A stretch of DNA of 64,000 bases from Bacteroidota bacterium. Its GTDB lineage: Bacteria; Bacteroidota; Bacteroidia; Bacteroidales; UBA10428. The position numbers were made by a program, and so were the translations under genes. Each line of letters begins with the position of its first letter. The stretch's first letter is position 1. The stretch spans positions 62,001 to 126,000 of the forward strand of contig JAEZZA010000034.1 of the NCBI GenBank assembly GCA_023442525.1. Direction: 5' to 3'. The notes beneath the pieces were generated by a model, which saw nothing but the letters and a program-made list of their open reading frames with translations, was not told the origin of the DNA and did no database searches. Below are positions 1-8,645 of this stretch, in pieces.

Positions 1-2
1 AC

Positions 3-533
3 CAGGTGTATCACAGGAAGCAATGGTACAGGCTGCTTACACACGGTTTTCTGCATGCCGGATGGATGCATCTGATTGTGAATATGCTTGTGCTCTATTT
101 TTTTGGACCATACGTGGAGGAATTTATACGGTACATACTTCCGGGATTTCTGTCAAAATGGCATCACATCATATACCTGCTTTATTATTTTGCAGCTGTG
201 ATAATAGCATCGCTCACAAGTTTGTACAAGCATCGCGATGACCCGTGGTATAATGCCGTGGGAGCCTCAGGTGCGGTTTCAGCCGTACTGTTCACTTTCA
301 TTTTCTTCAACCCCTGGGAATTGCTTTACTTATATGGTATTATTCCGGTACCCGGAATCATAATGGGAGTGCTTTATCTTATTTATTCGCACTATATGAG
401 CCGCCGCGAAAGCGACAATGTGAACCACGATGCACATATTACAGGAGCAATTTTCGGGTTTCTTTTTCCATTGCTGATCGATATAAAATTAATCGGAGGA
501 TTTATTCAGCGTTTGTTTGAGTTTTCAATCTGA
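3..533 (+). CDS. Rhomboid-family intramembrane serine protease, 5' end cut by the window
   Basis: An integral membrane protease expected to cut transmembrane substrates inside the lipid bilayer. About 176 residues are visible. A HLIVNM segment matches the conserved HxxxN region near transmembrane segment 2, GASGAVSA carries the GxSG nucleophile serine, and HDAHITGAIFG supplies the catalytic histidine in the last core helix, so the Ser-His dyad is complete. Several hydrophobic segments are evident. The reading frame is open to the window edge and the first possible start, a GTG at position 6, falls inside the conserved QWYRLLTHGFLH region, so the true start lies upstream. The next gene starts 15 bp downstream on the same strand and may be co-transcribed. 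The family call is strong; the substrate is unknown. Confidence 0.9.
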   Translation, partial: QVYHRKQWYRLLTHGFLHAGWMHLIVNMLVLYFFGPYVEEFIRYILPGFLSKWHHIIYLLYYFAAVIIASLTSLYKHRDDPWYNAVGASGAVSAVLFTFIFFNPWELLYLYGIIPVPGIIMGVLYLIYSHYMSRRESDNVNHDAHITGAIFGFLFPLLIDIKLIGGFIQRLFEFSI

Positions 534-548
534 TCTGAAAAAATCTGT

Positions 549-1400
549 ATGCAGAACAATTACATATGTTATAACGGTGATTTCCATCGGGGTAATGATC
601 CGGGTCTGCATGTCCTCAACAGGGTTTTCCGCTTCAATGATGCCTTAACCGAGAACATTCATGCCTATGCTACCTCGGCCAGGTTTCTCGATCTGCACCT
701 TAAGCGGTTAATCACTCAAATGGAAATATTCGGTATGGAAGTTCCTCTGTTTCTGAATGCACAGAATATTGGAAAGCTGATTACCGATTTGCTTAACAAG
801 AACAGGATCTTTGGAGGAGCACATATCCGGTTTACTGTATTCCGCAATGAAGGTGAAGAAGTTATCCCTTCCTCAAACTCGATTTCTTTTCTGCTGGAGA
901 GTACTGTTTTGAATAATGGACGATACACACTGAACGAAAAAGGGCTTACCGTGGATATATCCCGAAATTATAAAAGACAGGCGGGTTTTATGTCGGCATT
1001 TTACAGGCCAAACGTTAATCTGTTTATGCTCGCTTCTCGCGAAGCACAACAGGCCGGCGTTGACCGTATGATTCTTTTAAATGAATCAGGGCGCCTCACA
1101 GAGGCAAATGACTCAAATATATTCCTGGTGAGTGGTAATTCGCTTTTTACTCCGGCCCTGGAAATGGGATGTATTGACGGTATAATGCGGAAAGTTATTA
1201 TTGACTATGCTTCACGGGAAGGCTACCGGGTAAACGAGCAGAGCAGTTTAACCACGGCCGCTCTGTATGATGCCGACGAAGTCTTTCTTACCAATGCCAT
1301 CAACGGCATCATGTGGGTTGTGGCCTTCCGCCAAAAGCGGTTTTTTAATAAAACTGCCCGAAGGCTGAGCAATGTATTGAACGAAGAGGTATTTGAATAA
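549..1400 (+). CDS. Aminotransferase class IV-fold protein lacking the usual PLP lysine
   Basis: A 283-residue protein with the architecture of class IV PLP enzymes (branched-chain aminotransferase, D-amino-acid aminotransferase, aminodeoxychorismate lyase). The N-terminal half has the HLKRL-type motif near residue 50. The C-terminal half has LTEANDSNIFLV (about 183-194), TPALEMGCIDGIMR (about 201-214) and the downstream helix, all classic for the family. Aligned by eye with PabC-like proteins, the lysine that forms the Schiff base should lie near residue 152, 13 residues before the EA pair of the SREAQQAG segment. The sequence there reads AFYRPNVN: tyrosine then arginine, no lysine. The protein may therefore not be a PLP enzyme, or may use another lysine. 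The gene closely follows the rhomboid gene. Confidence 0.8.
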   Translation: MQNNYICYNGDFHRGNDPGLHVLNRVFRFNDALTENIHAYATSARFLDLHLKRLITQMEIFGMEVPLFLNAQNIGKLITDLLNKNRIFGGAHIRFTVFRNEGEEVIPSSNSISFLLESTVLNNGRYTLNEKGLTVDISRNYKRQAGFMSAFYRPNVNLFMLASREAQQAGVDRMILLNESGRLTEANDSNIFLVSGNSLFTPALEMGCIDGIMRKVIIDYASREGYRVNEQSSLTTAALYDADEVFLTNAINGIMWVVAFRQKRFFNKTARRLSNVLNEEVFE

Positions 1401-1405
1401 ACCGA

Positions 1406-1478
1406 CCCCGGCTTGCAATTGCAAACCGGGGCCTTATAATGCATCAGTCATCGTTATGCTGGTGAGTACGAGCATAAC
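1406..1478. terminator. Two hairpins between convergent genes
   Basis: The gap between two converging genes holds two stem-loops. The first pairs CCCCGG (1406-1411) with CCGGGG (1426-1431) around the palindrome TTGCAATTGCAA. The second pairs GTTATGCT (1453-1460) with AGCATAAC (1471-1478). Neither is followed by a strong T run on either strand, so transcription termination is plausible from position but not proven. Confidence 0.5.
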
Positions 1479-1489
1479 AATGCTCACTC

Positions 1490-2077
1490 TCAGTTCATTT
1501 GGGGATTCTCAGGAAAATTTGCCCACATTTGGAATTTTTTTCCCAAACGATTAAGAGTCTTATTCCAGAAAATCTTATTCATGGGTCTCATAATCTCGTC
1601 AGGTCTGATATCCGCCACAACCCAGGCATTCTCGCTTAATTCATCGTCGAGCTGACTGGCTTGCCAACCGCTATATCCAAGAAAGAACCTGATATTCTCA
1701 TTGTTCAGTGCGCCTGTTTCAAGGAGTTTTTTAATTACTTCGAACTCACCTCCCCAGTAAATATGGTCAATTATCCTGACACTTCCCGGAATAATATCAC
1801 CCATAGTATGTATATAATGAAGGGTATTGGTCTGTACAGGTCCGCCCAATGAAACAATAGAATTGACCTTTGGAAAATCGTTCATTATTTCATTGACTTT
1901 CATATTTATAGGCTTATTCAGGACAAAGCCGACTGTTCCTTCATCACTATGTTCGGTAATCAACACGATCGATCGCTTAAAATAATTATCCATCAGGAAG
2001 GGCTCAGATATGAGAATCCTTCCCTTCTGTGGAAACAGCGTGTTCCCTGTCTGAAAAAAATCGTAATGGATCTGCAT
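1490..2077 (-). CDS. yqgE: YqgE/AlgH family protein (DUF179)
   Basis: A conserved cytoplasmic protein of the YqgE/AlgH family, whose biochemical role is not established. The family signature is clear: KGRILISEPFL, then KRSIVLITEH, then GTVGFVLNKPI in the first third, and a later SLGGPVQ motif. Starting at the ATG at 2077 gives about 195 residues, near the usual 185-200, and puts the start just before the conserved DFF segment. An upstream in-frame ATG at 2110 would add eleven residues with no family support. The gene is convergent with the class IV gene and divergent from the lipoprotein gene at 2364. Confidence 0.88.
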   Translation of the reverse strand: MQIHYDFFQTGNTLFPQKGRILISEPFLMDNYFKRSIVLITEHSDEGTVGFVLNKPINMKVNEIMNDFPKVNSIVSLGGPVQTNTLHYIHTMGDIIPGSVRIIDHIYWGGEFEVIKKLLETGALNNENIRFFLGYSGWQASQLDDELSENAWVVADIRPDEIMRPMNKIFWNKTLNRLGKKFQMWANFPENPQMN

Positions 2078-2189
2078 GGTTGAATTTTTTGTTATCAGAT
2101 CAAAATTCATTCCATTTTAATTTCAAACAAAAAATCCATTAATTAGTTAAAATCACAGAAATTTGGCCGGATAGTTACGTGAATATAGG

Positions 2190-2203
2190 ATGACAAATGT
2201 CAT
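2190..2203. promoter_or_regulatory. 14-bp perfect palindrome in a divergent promoter region
   Basis: ATGACA-AA-TGTCAT is a perfect inverted repeat in the gap between the divergent yqgE and lipoprotein genes. Its size and symmetry suit a dimeric regulator, for example of the CRP/FNR type, but no regulator is encoded nearby and no second copy was seen. This is inference from symmetry and position only. Confidence 0.35.
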
Positions 2204-2266
2204 ATTATTGGCAGCAAACTTAGCGCAATAATTTTCGAACACGGTTTAATTTTAGGTTTATTACTG

Positions 2267-2292
2267 AAAGGGGCGACCAACTGCCCCTTTTT
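2267..2292 (+). terminator. Rho-independent terminator with no gene upstream
   Basis: AAAGGGGC (2267-2274) pairs with GCCCCTTT (2283-2290) around an 8-nt loop, followed by further Ts on the plus strand. It has the form of an intrinsic terminator, yet no plus-strand gene lies between 1400 and this site; the yqgE gene in between is on the other strand. It may end a short RNA made from the 2110-2290 gap, or act as an attenuator ahead of the lipoprotein gene at 2364. Confidence 0.6.
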
Positions 2293-2363
2293 GCATGTTA
2301 TATCTGTCGCTCCGGGCAACTTGATGTGAATTCTTTTTTACTATCTTGTGCAAAAAATTACCG

Positions 2364-3146
2364 ATGAAATTCAGATATATTGTCGCCGCTTTACTTTTTT
2401 TGGCATTAATCTCTTGTAAGCGCACAGAAAAGGTAGAGTATTTTAAGGATGGATCGATTAGTAAAAAGACCGTTTATACGACTCCTGATAAGAGCAGTTA
2501 CAGAGAAACACATTTCTACGATGGTGAGCGTGTAAAGGGTTTGCATGAGTTTACCGATGGAATTCAAAACGGACGAAGCTTTAACTACTATCCGAACGGT
2601 GAGATTCAGTCGGTCTTCTATTACAACATGGGTAAACTCACCAGCATTGCGCGGTATTTCGATCAGAATGGCCGGTTAACAGATAAGGGACTTTTTATTA
2701 ACGACAGCCTGGTGGTAAAAGAAGAGTTTTATTATACTGGTAATCTGACAGAAGTTAGTGTTTTTGCAAAAAACAATGGCGAATTCTCCGAATCCGGCTC
2801 ATTACTGGTAAATAGTAAGGGATATGCCGGATTGGACAACTCCTTTTATTACACGGTACACTCACTGGATTCGATTCCATTGGGGGATAGTATCCGGATA
2901 AATGTAAACTTCATTGCACGGAAAAAGGGATCGATGCGACTGGTGCTAACCCTGGGATCTCTCGATGAAAACCTTCAGTTCCTTACCAAGGATAAGACGT
3001 ATATGAGCGATTCCATGGCAATCTCTTTTTACTACAAGTCACGAAAGAAGGATTATAATCTCTTAACAGGAAAACTCAGGTACGTGGATCACGTGACGAA
3101 TAAAACAGATGAATTTGTATTCTTCCACGATTTCCTGGTTTATTAG
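2364..3146 (+). CDS. Lipoprotein with MORN/YwqK-like repeats
   Basis: A 260-residue exported protein. It starts with a lipoprotein signal: MKFRY, a hydrophobic stretch, and a lipobox ending LISC, so it should be anchored in an envelope membrane by its cysteine. The first half contains YwqK/MORN-like strands of the type GxxNGxxxxYYPNGxIxxxxxY, e.g. NGRSFNYYPNGEIQ and ARYFDQNGRLTDKG. The second half is beta-rich and unrecognised. The start was placed at the ATG at 2364; an in-frame TTG at 2346 would put extra residues before the signal peptide. The orphan terminator at 2267-2292 lies in its leader. Partners and function are unknown. Confidence 0.75.
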   Translation: MKFRYIVAALLFLALISCKRTEKVEYFKDGSISKKTVYTTPDKSSYRETHFYDGERVKGLHEFTDGIQNGRSFNYYPNGEIQSVFYYNMGKLTSIARYFDQNGRLTDKGLFINDSLVVKEEFYYTGNLTEVSVFAKNNGEFSESGSLLVNSKGYAGLDNSFYYTVHSLDSIPLGDSIRINVNFIARKKGSMRLVLTLGSLDENLQFLTKDKTYMSDSMAISFYYKSRKKDYNLLTGKLRYVDHVTNKTDEFVFFHDFLVY

Positions 3147-3160
3147 TCTGGTTTAGATTC

Positions 3161-3397
3161 CTAATTCAGTCTGTCCCAATCCGGCTTCAGCGTTTTTACG
3201 TTGATCCTGACCGGTCGCATTTTCCGGTAGCGGGCTCTTTCTTCACATGAAGGGCACGATAGTCCCAGCCTGATCATATTCTTGTTTTTACCCACTTCGG
3301 TTTCGGGGAATTTTTTGCCGAAGATATATATATTGATTCCCAGTAGTAAAATTGATACGGCAACTATAACGGATACTATCAAAATTAGCTGTAACAT
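3161..3397 (-). CDS. Small conserved membrane protein, one transmembrane helix
   Basis: A 78-residue protein with one N-terminal transmembrane helix (about residues 2-26) followed by a basic soluble tail. The pattern FGKKFPETEVGKNKNM-IRLGLSC resembles a small Bacteroidota family usually annotated only as membrane or secreted protein, which carries an FPxTxVxxNKxLRKxGIxC-like segment. The CPSCEE pair of cysteines could bind metal or form a disulfide. It is convergent with the lipoprotein gene and divergent from the E1 gene at 3473. The function is unknown. Confidence 0.65.
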   Translation of the reverse strand: MLQLILIVSVIVAVSILLLGINIYIFGKKFPETEVGKNKNMIRLGLSCPSCEERARYRKMRPVRINVKTLKPDWDRLN

Positions 3398-3472
3398 TTA
3401 TGTATTCTATATTTACTGCAAAGATACAACTTTCTTGAATTTGTTCTGTTAATAAAGCGTTACACACTTATC

Positions 3473-5905
3473 ATGATCAATTCAAAAGTTCTTACAGCGA
3501 CTCCTGTTGAATTATCACGACCTGCCGAGGAAATCCTCAATGATTTTAAACTGGCGCTGGTCAGCCGGCAATGCAGCCTGACTGGTAGAAAAGAGGTGCT
3601 GACCGGGAAAGCAAAATTCGGTATTTTTGGCGACGGTAAAGAAATTCCCCAGATTGCCTATGCAAAGCAGTTCAGGGAGGGTGACTGGCGTTCGGGATAT
3701 TACCGCGACCAGACTTTTATGATGGCCTCAGGCCTGCTTACTCCTGAGGAGTTCTTTTCACAGTTGTATGGAACTACCGATTCAGCTGTAAATCCTGGTA
3801 ATTCGGGCCGGTCGTTCAATAATCATTTTTCTACCCGCAATGTATCGGAGAATGGCGAATGGCTCGACCTTACCGTGCAAAAGAATTCGGCAGCCGACTT
3901 ATCCCCAACGGCCGGGCACATGCCTAGGTTACTGGGTCTCGGACTGGCTTCAAAACTATTCCGTGCCAATCCTGATCTGAAGGATTATTCATGGATCAGC
4001 AGGAATGGTAATGAAGTGGCCTTCGGGACCATCGGCGATGCAAGCACTTCAGAAGGCGCATTTTTTGAAGCCATCAATTCCGCTGCGGTATTGCAGATTC
4101 CTATATCAGTTGCCGTATGGGATGACGGATACGGCATTTCGGTTCCTGTTTCGGTGCAGACAGTTAAATCGAGTATATCCAAAGCACTGGCAGGATTTGA
4201 GAAATCGGGCGGTACGGGGATCCTGATCTATGAGGTGAAGGGCTGGGATTATCCCGAATTATGCAGGGTTTTTGAAGAAGGAATCAGGCGATGCCGAAGC
4301 GAACACATTCCGGTATTATTTCATGTTACCGAAGTTACCCAGCCTCAGGGGCATTCCACATCGGGATCGCATGAGCGTTACAAATCGGTTGAGAGATTGG
4401 CCTGGGAGGCTGAATACGACTGCATCGTCCGAATGGAAAATTGGATCCTATCACAAGGGATTGCTAATAGCGAAACGATAGAAAGGTTTAAGGCTGAAGC
4501 CATCGAAGAGGTTGAAAATGCTCGTGTCAGGGCGTGGGATATCTATCAGAAGTTTATCCGTGACGAACGCGACAGCCTGATGCGAATTGTTGAAAACAGA
4601 AGCTGTGTATGCCGAAACGAAGGCATTGATAAGATACAGCTTTATACCAATAATCTGAAGCTGATAACGAATCCCATCCGTAAGGATAATGTGAGCACGG
4701 CAAAGAAGATACTTAGATATATTTGCAGCGACTGTCCGCAGAGGTCTTCTCTGGCCCGGGAACTTAAAAACTGGATAGGCAGCCATAATCTGATTGGTTT
4801 TGAAAAGTACAGTACCTGGCTTTATAATGAAAGCAGTTACTCTGCCGTGAATGTCAAACCCGTGGAGCCTGTTTATTCGGGAAATTCGCAATTATTGGCG
4901 GGCAGGGAAGTACTCCGCAACAATTTCGATGCCTTGTTCGAAAGGTATCCGTTACTTGTGGCATTTGGTGAGGATGTAGGGATGATAGGAGGCGTAAATC
5001 AGACATATGAAGGTCTTCAGAAAAAATATGGGGCACATCGTATTTTTGACACCGGAATTCGTGAAGGTGCCATAATAGGTAAGGGAATAGGGCTGGCATT
5101 ACGAGGCTTCAGGCCAATTGCCGAAATACAGTACTTCGACTACCTGCTTTATGCCTTGCAGGCCCTAAGCGATGATCTGGCAACCGCCAGTTGGCGCACT
5201 GCAGGAAGCCAATGCATTCCGCTAATCATCAGCACACGTGGTCACAGGCTCGAAGGTATCTGGCATTCAGGCTCACCACTAAGCATGGTGATCAATTCGA
5301 TTCGCGGGATATATGTGTGTGTACCCCGTAATATGACCCAGGCAGCAGGTTTTTATAACACACTGCTTGAGGGTCGCGATCCGGCACTGGTAATAGAACC
5401 ATTGAATGCTTACAGACTGAAAGAACTGATGCCTGACAATCCCGGCGAATTTCGTGTACCCCTTGGAATGCCTGAAATACTTGAAGAAGGTAGCGATATC
5501 ACACTGGTAACATACGGATCGTGTGTCAGGATAGCTCAGGATGCGATAAAACAATTGAACGATTTTGGTATCAGTGTGGAACTAATTGATGTGCAAACGC
5601 TGCTTCCGTTCGATCTGCAGGAGACCATTGCTGCATCGGTGAAAAAAACACGTCGTGTACTGTTTTTCGATGAGGATGTTCCGGGAGGTGCAACGGCTTA
5701 TATGATGCAACAGGTAGTGGAAGGCCAGCAGGCCTGGAAATTTCTTGATGTTCCACCGCGGACTCTATCGGCCCGTGAACACAGGCCCGCGTATACGACC
5801 GACGGGGATTATTTCTCAAATCCCAATGTTGAGGATGTTTTTGAAGCTGTTTATGGTATTATGCACGAAGTGAACCCGGAGAAATACCCGGTATTAGGTT
5901 ATTAA
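3473..5905 (+). CDS. Fused 2-oxoacid dehydrogenase E1 alpha/beta (branched-chain/pyruvate type)
   Basis: The thiamine-diphosphate decarboxylase (E1) of a 2-oxoacid dehydrogenase complex, with alpha and beta subunits fused into 810 residues. The alpha half (about 1-400) carries the ThDP/Mg signature GDASTSEG near residue 188, followed by WDDGYGISVP, and a PQGHSTSGSH segment. The beta half begins near residue 470 with FGEDVG, then IREGAIIGKGIGLAL, ATASWRTAG and GHRLEGIWHSGSP. Fused E1 proteins of this kind are common in Bacteroidota. The E2 and E3 partners are not in the window, so the substrate (branched-chain 2-oxoacids or pyruvate) cannot be settled. The gene stands alone between oppositely oriented genes. 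Confidence 0.92.
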   Translation: MINSKVLTATPVELSRPAEEILNDFKLALVSRQCSLTGRKEVLTGKAKFGIFGDGKEIPQIAYAKQFREGDWRSGYYRDQTFMMASGLLTPEEFFSQLYGTTDSAVNPGNSGRSFNNHFSTRNVSENGEWLDLTVQKNSAADLSPTAGHMPRLLGLGLASKLFRANPDLKDYSWISRNGNEVAFGTIGDASTSEGAFFEAINSAAVLQIPISVAVWDDGYGISVPVSVQTVKSSISKALAGFEKSGGTGILIYEVKGWDYPELCRVFEEGIRRCRSEHIPVLFHVTEVTQPQGHSTSGSHERYKSVERLAWEAEYDCIVRMENWILSQGIANSETIERFKAEAIEEVENARVRAWDIYQKFIRDERDSLMRIVENRSCVCRNEGIDKIQLYTNNLKLITNPIRKDNVSTAKKILRYICSDCPQRSSLARELKNWIGSHNLIGFEKYSTWLYNESSYSAVNVKPVEPVYSGNSQLLAGREVLRNNFDALFERYPLLVAFGEDVGMIGGVNQTYEGLQKKYGAHRIFDTGIREGAIIGKGIGLALRGFRPIAEIQYFDYLLYALQALSDDLATASWRTAGSQCIPLIISTRGHRLEGIWHSGSPLSMVINSIRGIYVCVPRNMTQAAGFYNTLLEGRDPALVIEPLNAYRLKELMPDNPGEFRVPLGMPEILEEGSDITLVTYGSCVRIAQDAIKQLNDFGISVELIDVQTLLPFDLQETIAASVKKTRRVLFFDEDVPGGATAYMMQQVVEGQQAWKFLDVPPRTLSAREHRPAYTTDGDYFSNPNVEDVFEAVYGIMHEVNPEKYPVLGY

Positions 5906-5930
5906 GCAGGGAATATGGAGGGACAGCGCT

Positions 5931-6545
5931 TTACAATTTGAATTTTTCTTCCAAAAACGATTTCAGTTCGCTGTACTCGTGAATTACCGGAAACATAGGA
6001 TAATCATTGACAACATTTTGCGGTGGACGGAACAGAACTCCCTGATCGGCCTCCTTTAGCATATTTATATCATTATATGAGTCACCAAAAGCGATAACCT
6101 CATAGTTCAAACTCTTGAGTGCAACCACAGTTTCGCGTTTGGCATTGGTCTGCCTGAGATTGTAACCGGTAATGATACCATTACCGTCCACTTCAAGGGA
6201 ATGACAGAAAAGAGTGGGCCAGTCGAGCTGATCGAGCAGAGGTTCGGCAAATTCTACAAAAGTGTCGGATACCACAATAAACCGGGTTATCTTTTTCAAC
6301 CAGTCTATCATTTCGAGGGCGCCGTGAAGGGGGCGTATGGTAGCAATAACTCTTTGAATATCCAGTAGTGTAAGGTTGCGGTCTTTTAAAATCTTCAGAC
6401 GGTGCTGCATTAACTCATCATAGTCTTTTATGTCGCGTGTAGTCAGCCTGAGTTCAGGGATACCGGTTCTTTCGGCAACATTAATCCATACTTCCGGAAC
6501 CCATACACCTTCCAGATCAGAACATACAACGTGGAGTTTCTTCAT
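5931..6545 (-). CDS. thrH: ThrH: phosphoserine phosphatase / phosphoserine-homoserine phosphotransferase
   Basis: A cytoplasmic HAD-superfamily enzyme of about 204 residues. By eye it matches Pseudomonas ThrH closely along its whole length: DLEGVWVPE (nucleophile Asp), RTGIPELRLTTRDI, IATIRPLHGA, VVSDTF (motif II), KRETVVALKSL (motif III Lys) and AFGDSYND (motif IV). Known ThrH hydrolyses phosphoserine and can pass the phosphate to homoserine, giving O-phosphohomoserine, the substrate of threonine synthase. It is the last gene of the thr operon, directly after thrC, and no thrB is present here. The ATG at 6545 was preferred over an upstream TTG because homology begins there. Confidence in the family is high; use as a homoserine kinase substitute is inferred. 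Confidence 0.9.
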   Translation of the reverse strand: MKKLHVVCSDLEGVWVPEVWINVAERTGIPELRLTTRDIKDYDELMQHRLKILKDRNLTLLDIQRVIATIRPLHGALEMIDWLKKITRFIVVSDTFVEFAEPLLDQLDWPTLFCHSLEVDGNGIITGYNLRQTNAKRETVVALKSLNYEVIAFGDSYNDINMLKEADQGVLFRPPQNVVNDYPMFPVIHEYSELKSFLEEKFKL

Positions 6546-6546
6546 A

Positions 6547-6564
6547 AGCACTTTTTTAAGTGCT
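6547..6564 (-). promoter_or_regulatory. Hairpin between thrC and thrH
   Basis: AGCACTT (6547-6553) and AAGTGCT (6558-6564) form a perfect 7-bp stem with a 4-nt loop, immediately before the thrH start codon and after the thrC stop. It could cover the thrH translation start or mark an RNA-processing point. There is no T run as in a terminator. Confidence 0.4.
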
Positions 6565-6585
6565 GCCAAGTTAGGAAATAAATTT

Positions 6586-7950
6586 TTACAGAAATCTCTT
6601 CAAAAGATAACTTTTAAACGACGCGTAACCGTTTTGGATATGATCGTATGATTCTTCCAACTTGTCAAGGTCACGAAGCGAAGGCGGCAGATCGGGTTCT
6701 ATGTGGATCAGTTTTCTTATTGCTTCGGGAAACTTTGCCGGATGAGCTGTTTCAAGGCAGACACATAAGCTTTCCTGATCTTTGGGATGCTTCTTAAGAT
6801 ACTCGTGCAAACCGGCCCAACCGGCAGCTCCATGAGGCTCGAGCAATAGTTTATATTGATCCCATGCATTCTTCAGGGTACTTTCAGTGGTTTGATCGCT
6901 TATGCTTACGGCATAAATATCCTTATGCATGCGTGCAGTATCCGGTTCTTTGGAAATCAATCCCTTCTCATCCATTATGCCACCGTAAAGTGCCACAACA
7001 CGGGCTATATTACTGGGGTGACCCACATTCATAGCATTGGATATGCAATTTCGTGAAGGTTCAATGGTTGTATATTTTCCGGTTTGCCAGTACACAGGAA
7101 CTTCATCATTCTCGTTGGTGGCAATTACAAAGCGCTTAACGGGCAATCCCATGTGCATGGCAAGTAATCCGCCCATCATATTTCCGAAGTTTCCCGATGG
7201 AACGGCGAAAAGCACCCGCTCATCATCTGATGCCAGTTGCGACCATGCATAAAAATAGTAGAACGATTGTGGCAGCAGGCGGCCAATGTTTATTGAGTTG
7301 GCCGACGACAGGTTGAGACGGGCCAGATCATCGTCAGTGAATGCCTTTTTAACCAATGCCTGGCAGTCGTCGAATTTACCGTCGACAGCAACAATCCTGA
7401 TGTTTTTTCTTAGTGTGGTCATCTGTTTTCGCTGCCGGTCGGTTACTTCCTTTTCGGGAAACAGAATAACCACATTGATATTTTCGAGTCCGTAAAACGC
7501 GTTGGCTATCGCGCTGCCGGTATCGCCCGATGTGGCCGTTAAGATATTGAGATGCCGGTTATGCTTTTGCAGAAAATACTGCATCAGCCTTCCCATCATC
7601 CTTGCGGCAAAATCTTTAAACGATGCCGTGGGGCCTCCGTCGAGCCGCATAATGTATATACGATTGTATACTTTCTTAAGAGGGATTTGAAAATTATAGG
7701 CATCATTTACAATATCCCTGAGATCAGTATCAGTTATTTCGCCTTTTAAAAACAGCCTTGAAATTCTAAAAGCTATTTCCGGATAAGTTCTGCCTTTAAG
7801 GTCGCGGATTTCTTCCGGGTCAAGAGCCGGAATACTGTCGGGCATAAAAAGGCCCTTGTCGGGCGCCAGCCCCTTCAGCAGAGCTTCGCTGAAACTTACT
7901 TTATTTGCTTTGAGATTTGTTGAATAGTAACTGATGGTTTCCCTGGACAT
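6586..7950 (-). CDS. thrC: Threonine synthase
   Basis: Converts O-phosphohomoserine to threonine and phosphate with PLP. The 454-residue protein has the expected length and motifs: an N-terminal SYYSTNLKANKVSFSEAL segment, GPTASFKDFAARMMG with the PLP lysine (about residue 112), the ATSGDTGSAI phosphate-binding loop, FPEKEVTDRQRKQM, and VPSGNFGNMMGG. It lies between the HAD phosphatase gene (19 bp upstream) and thrH (40 bp downstream) in the thr operon. No frameshift or missing catalytic residue was seen. Confidence 0.96.
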   Translation of the reverse strand: MSRETISYYSTNLKANKVSFSEALLKGLAPDKGLFMPDSIPALDPEEIRDLKGRTYPEIAFRISRLFLKGEITDTDLRDIVNDAYNFQIPLKKVYNRIYIMRLDGGPTASFKDFAARMMGRLMQYFLQKHNRHLNILTATSGDTGSAIANAFYGLENINVVILFPEKEVTDRQRKQMTTLRKNIRIVAVDGKFDDCQALVKKAFTDDDLARLNLSSANSINIGRLLPQSFYYFYAWSQLASDDERVLFAVPSGNFGNMMGGLLAMHMGLPVKRFVIATNENDEVPVYWQTGKYTTIEPSRNCISNAMNVGHPSNIARVVALYGGIMDEKGLISKEPDTARMHKDIYAVSISDQTTESTLKNAWDQYKLLLEPHGAAGWAGLHEYLKKHPKDQESLCVCLETAHPAKFPEAIRKLIHIEPDLPPSLRDLDKLEESYDHIQNGYASFKSYLLKRFL

Positions 7951-7969
7951 AGGCTGTTTTTTAAAACGG

Positions 7970-8635
7970 CTAATTTAATGAATTGAGCCTTTCAAAGTCT
8001 TCTGATTTGAAGTCTGCAAGCGATGAAATTTTCAAATCGGCAAAATCAAAACGGGTCGAACTGTAGTCGTGCACATCGGGAACAGTAACCAGTTTCAGAC
8101 GGGCTGCTTTTGCCGAAATGGCACCGTTGAATGAATCTTCAAAGGCCAGGCAATTGACAGGATCGATGCCAAGTTTTTTTGCTGCCCCAAGGTAAAGAGC
8201 GGGATGTGGCTTTCCGAATTCTTCGTTTTCGGCTGAACTGATAATTTTAAAGAATTCTAAAAGATGAAACTTCTTAAGAGCCGTGGTGATAAGTTTAAGA
8301 GGTGAAGAGGATGCCACAGCTACGGGGAGTTTCCGGTCGACGAAAAATTGAAGTACATCCAGAAAGCCTTCCTTCAGATCGGCTCTTTCGAGGATCAGTG
8401 CCTGCATTCGTTCCATAATTTCCTTATATACCTGGAATGTGCTTTTGCCGGTCCATTTATACACATTATACCAGTACTGTATGGTGTCCTGAGTATTCAG
8501 TCCTGTCGTCTGACGGCACATAGCGGGTGAGAGTTCTACTCCTACCGATTTGAATATGTCTATTTCGGCTTCAACCCATAAGGGTTCGGAGTCAATAATA
8601 ATACCATCGAAATCGAAAATAATTGCTTTGATCAT
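7970..8635 (-). CDS. HAD-IA sugar-phosphate phosphatase, HxpB/beta-phosphoglucomutase-like
   Basis: A 221-residue HAD hydrolase with a helical cap. Motif I is FDFDGIIIDSEPLW, motif II VASSSPL, motif III includes FGKPHP, and motif IV is AFEDSFNG. The full sequence resembles the E. coli HxpB (YniC) hexitol/2-deoxyglucose-6-phosphatase group, including WYNVYKWTG, KPHPALYLGAAKKLGIDP and the C-terminal ADLKISSLADF. It sits inside the thr operon, 10 bp after thrA and 19 bp before thrC. That placement raises the possibility of a role on a pathway phosphate ester or in damage repair, but the sequence alone points to a broad-specificity sugar phosphatase. Confidence 0.85.
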   Translation of the reverse strand: MIKAIIFDFDGIIIDSEPLWVEAEIDIFKSVGVELSPAMCRQTTGLNTQDTIQYWYNVYKWTGKSTFQVYKEIMERMQALILERADLKEGFLDVLQFFVDRKLPVAVASSSPLKLITTALKKFHLLEFFKIISSAENEEFGKPHPALYLGAAKKLGIDPVNCLAFEDSFNGAISAKAARLKLVTVPDVHDYSSTRFDFADLKISSLADFKSEDFERLNSLN

Positions 8636-8645
8636 TGTTTAGGTT

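Noticed and set aside
5931..6545. Assignment as SerB phosphoserine phosphatase
   Set aside because: The whole sequence follows ThrH, including the DLEGVWVPE and TTRDI segments, and the gene lies in the thr operon.
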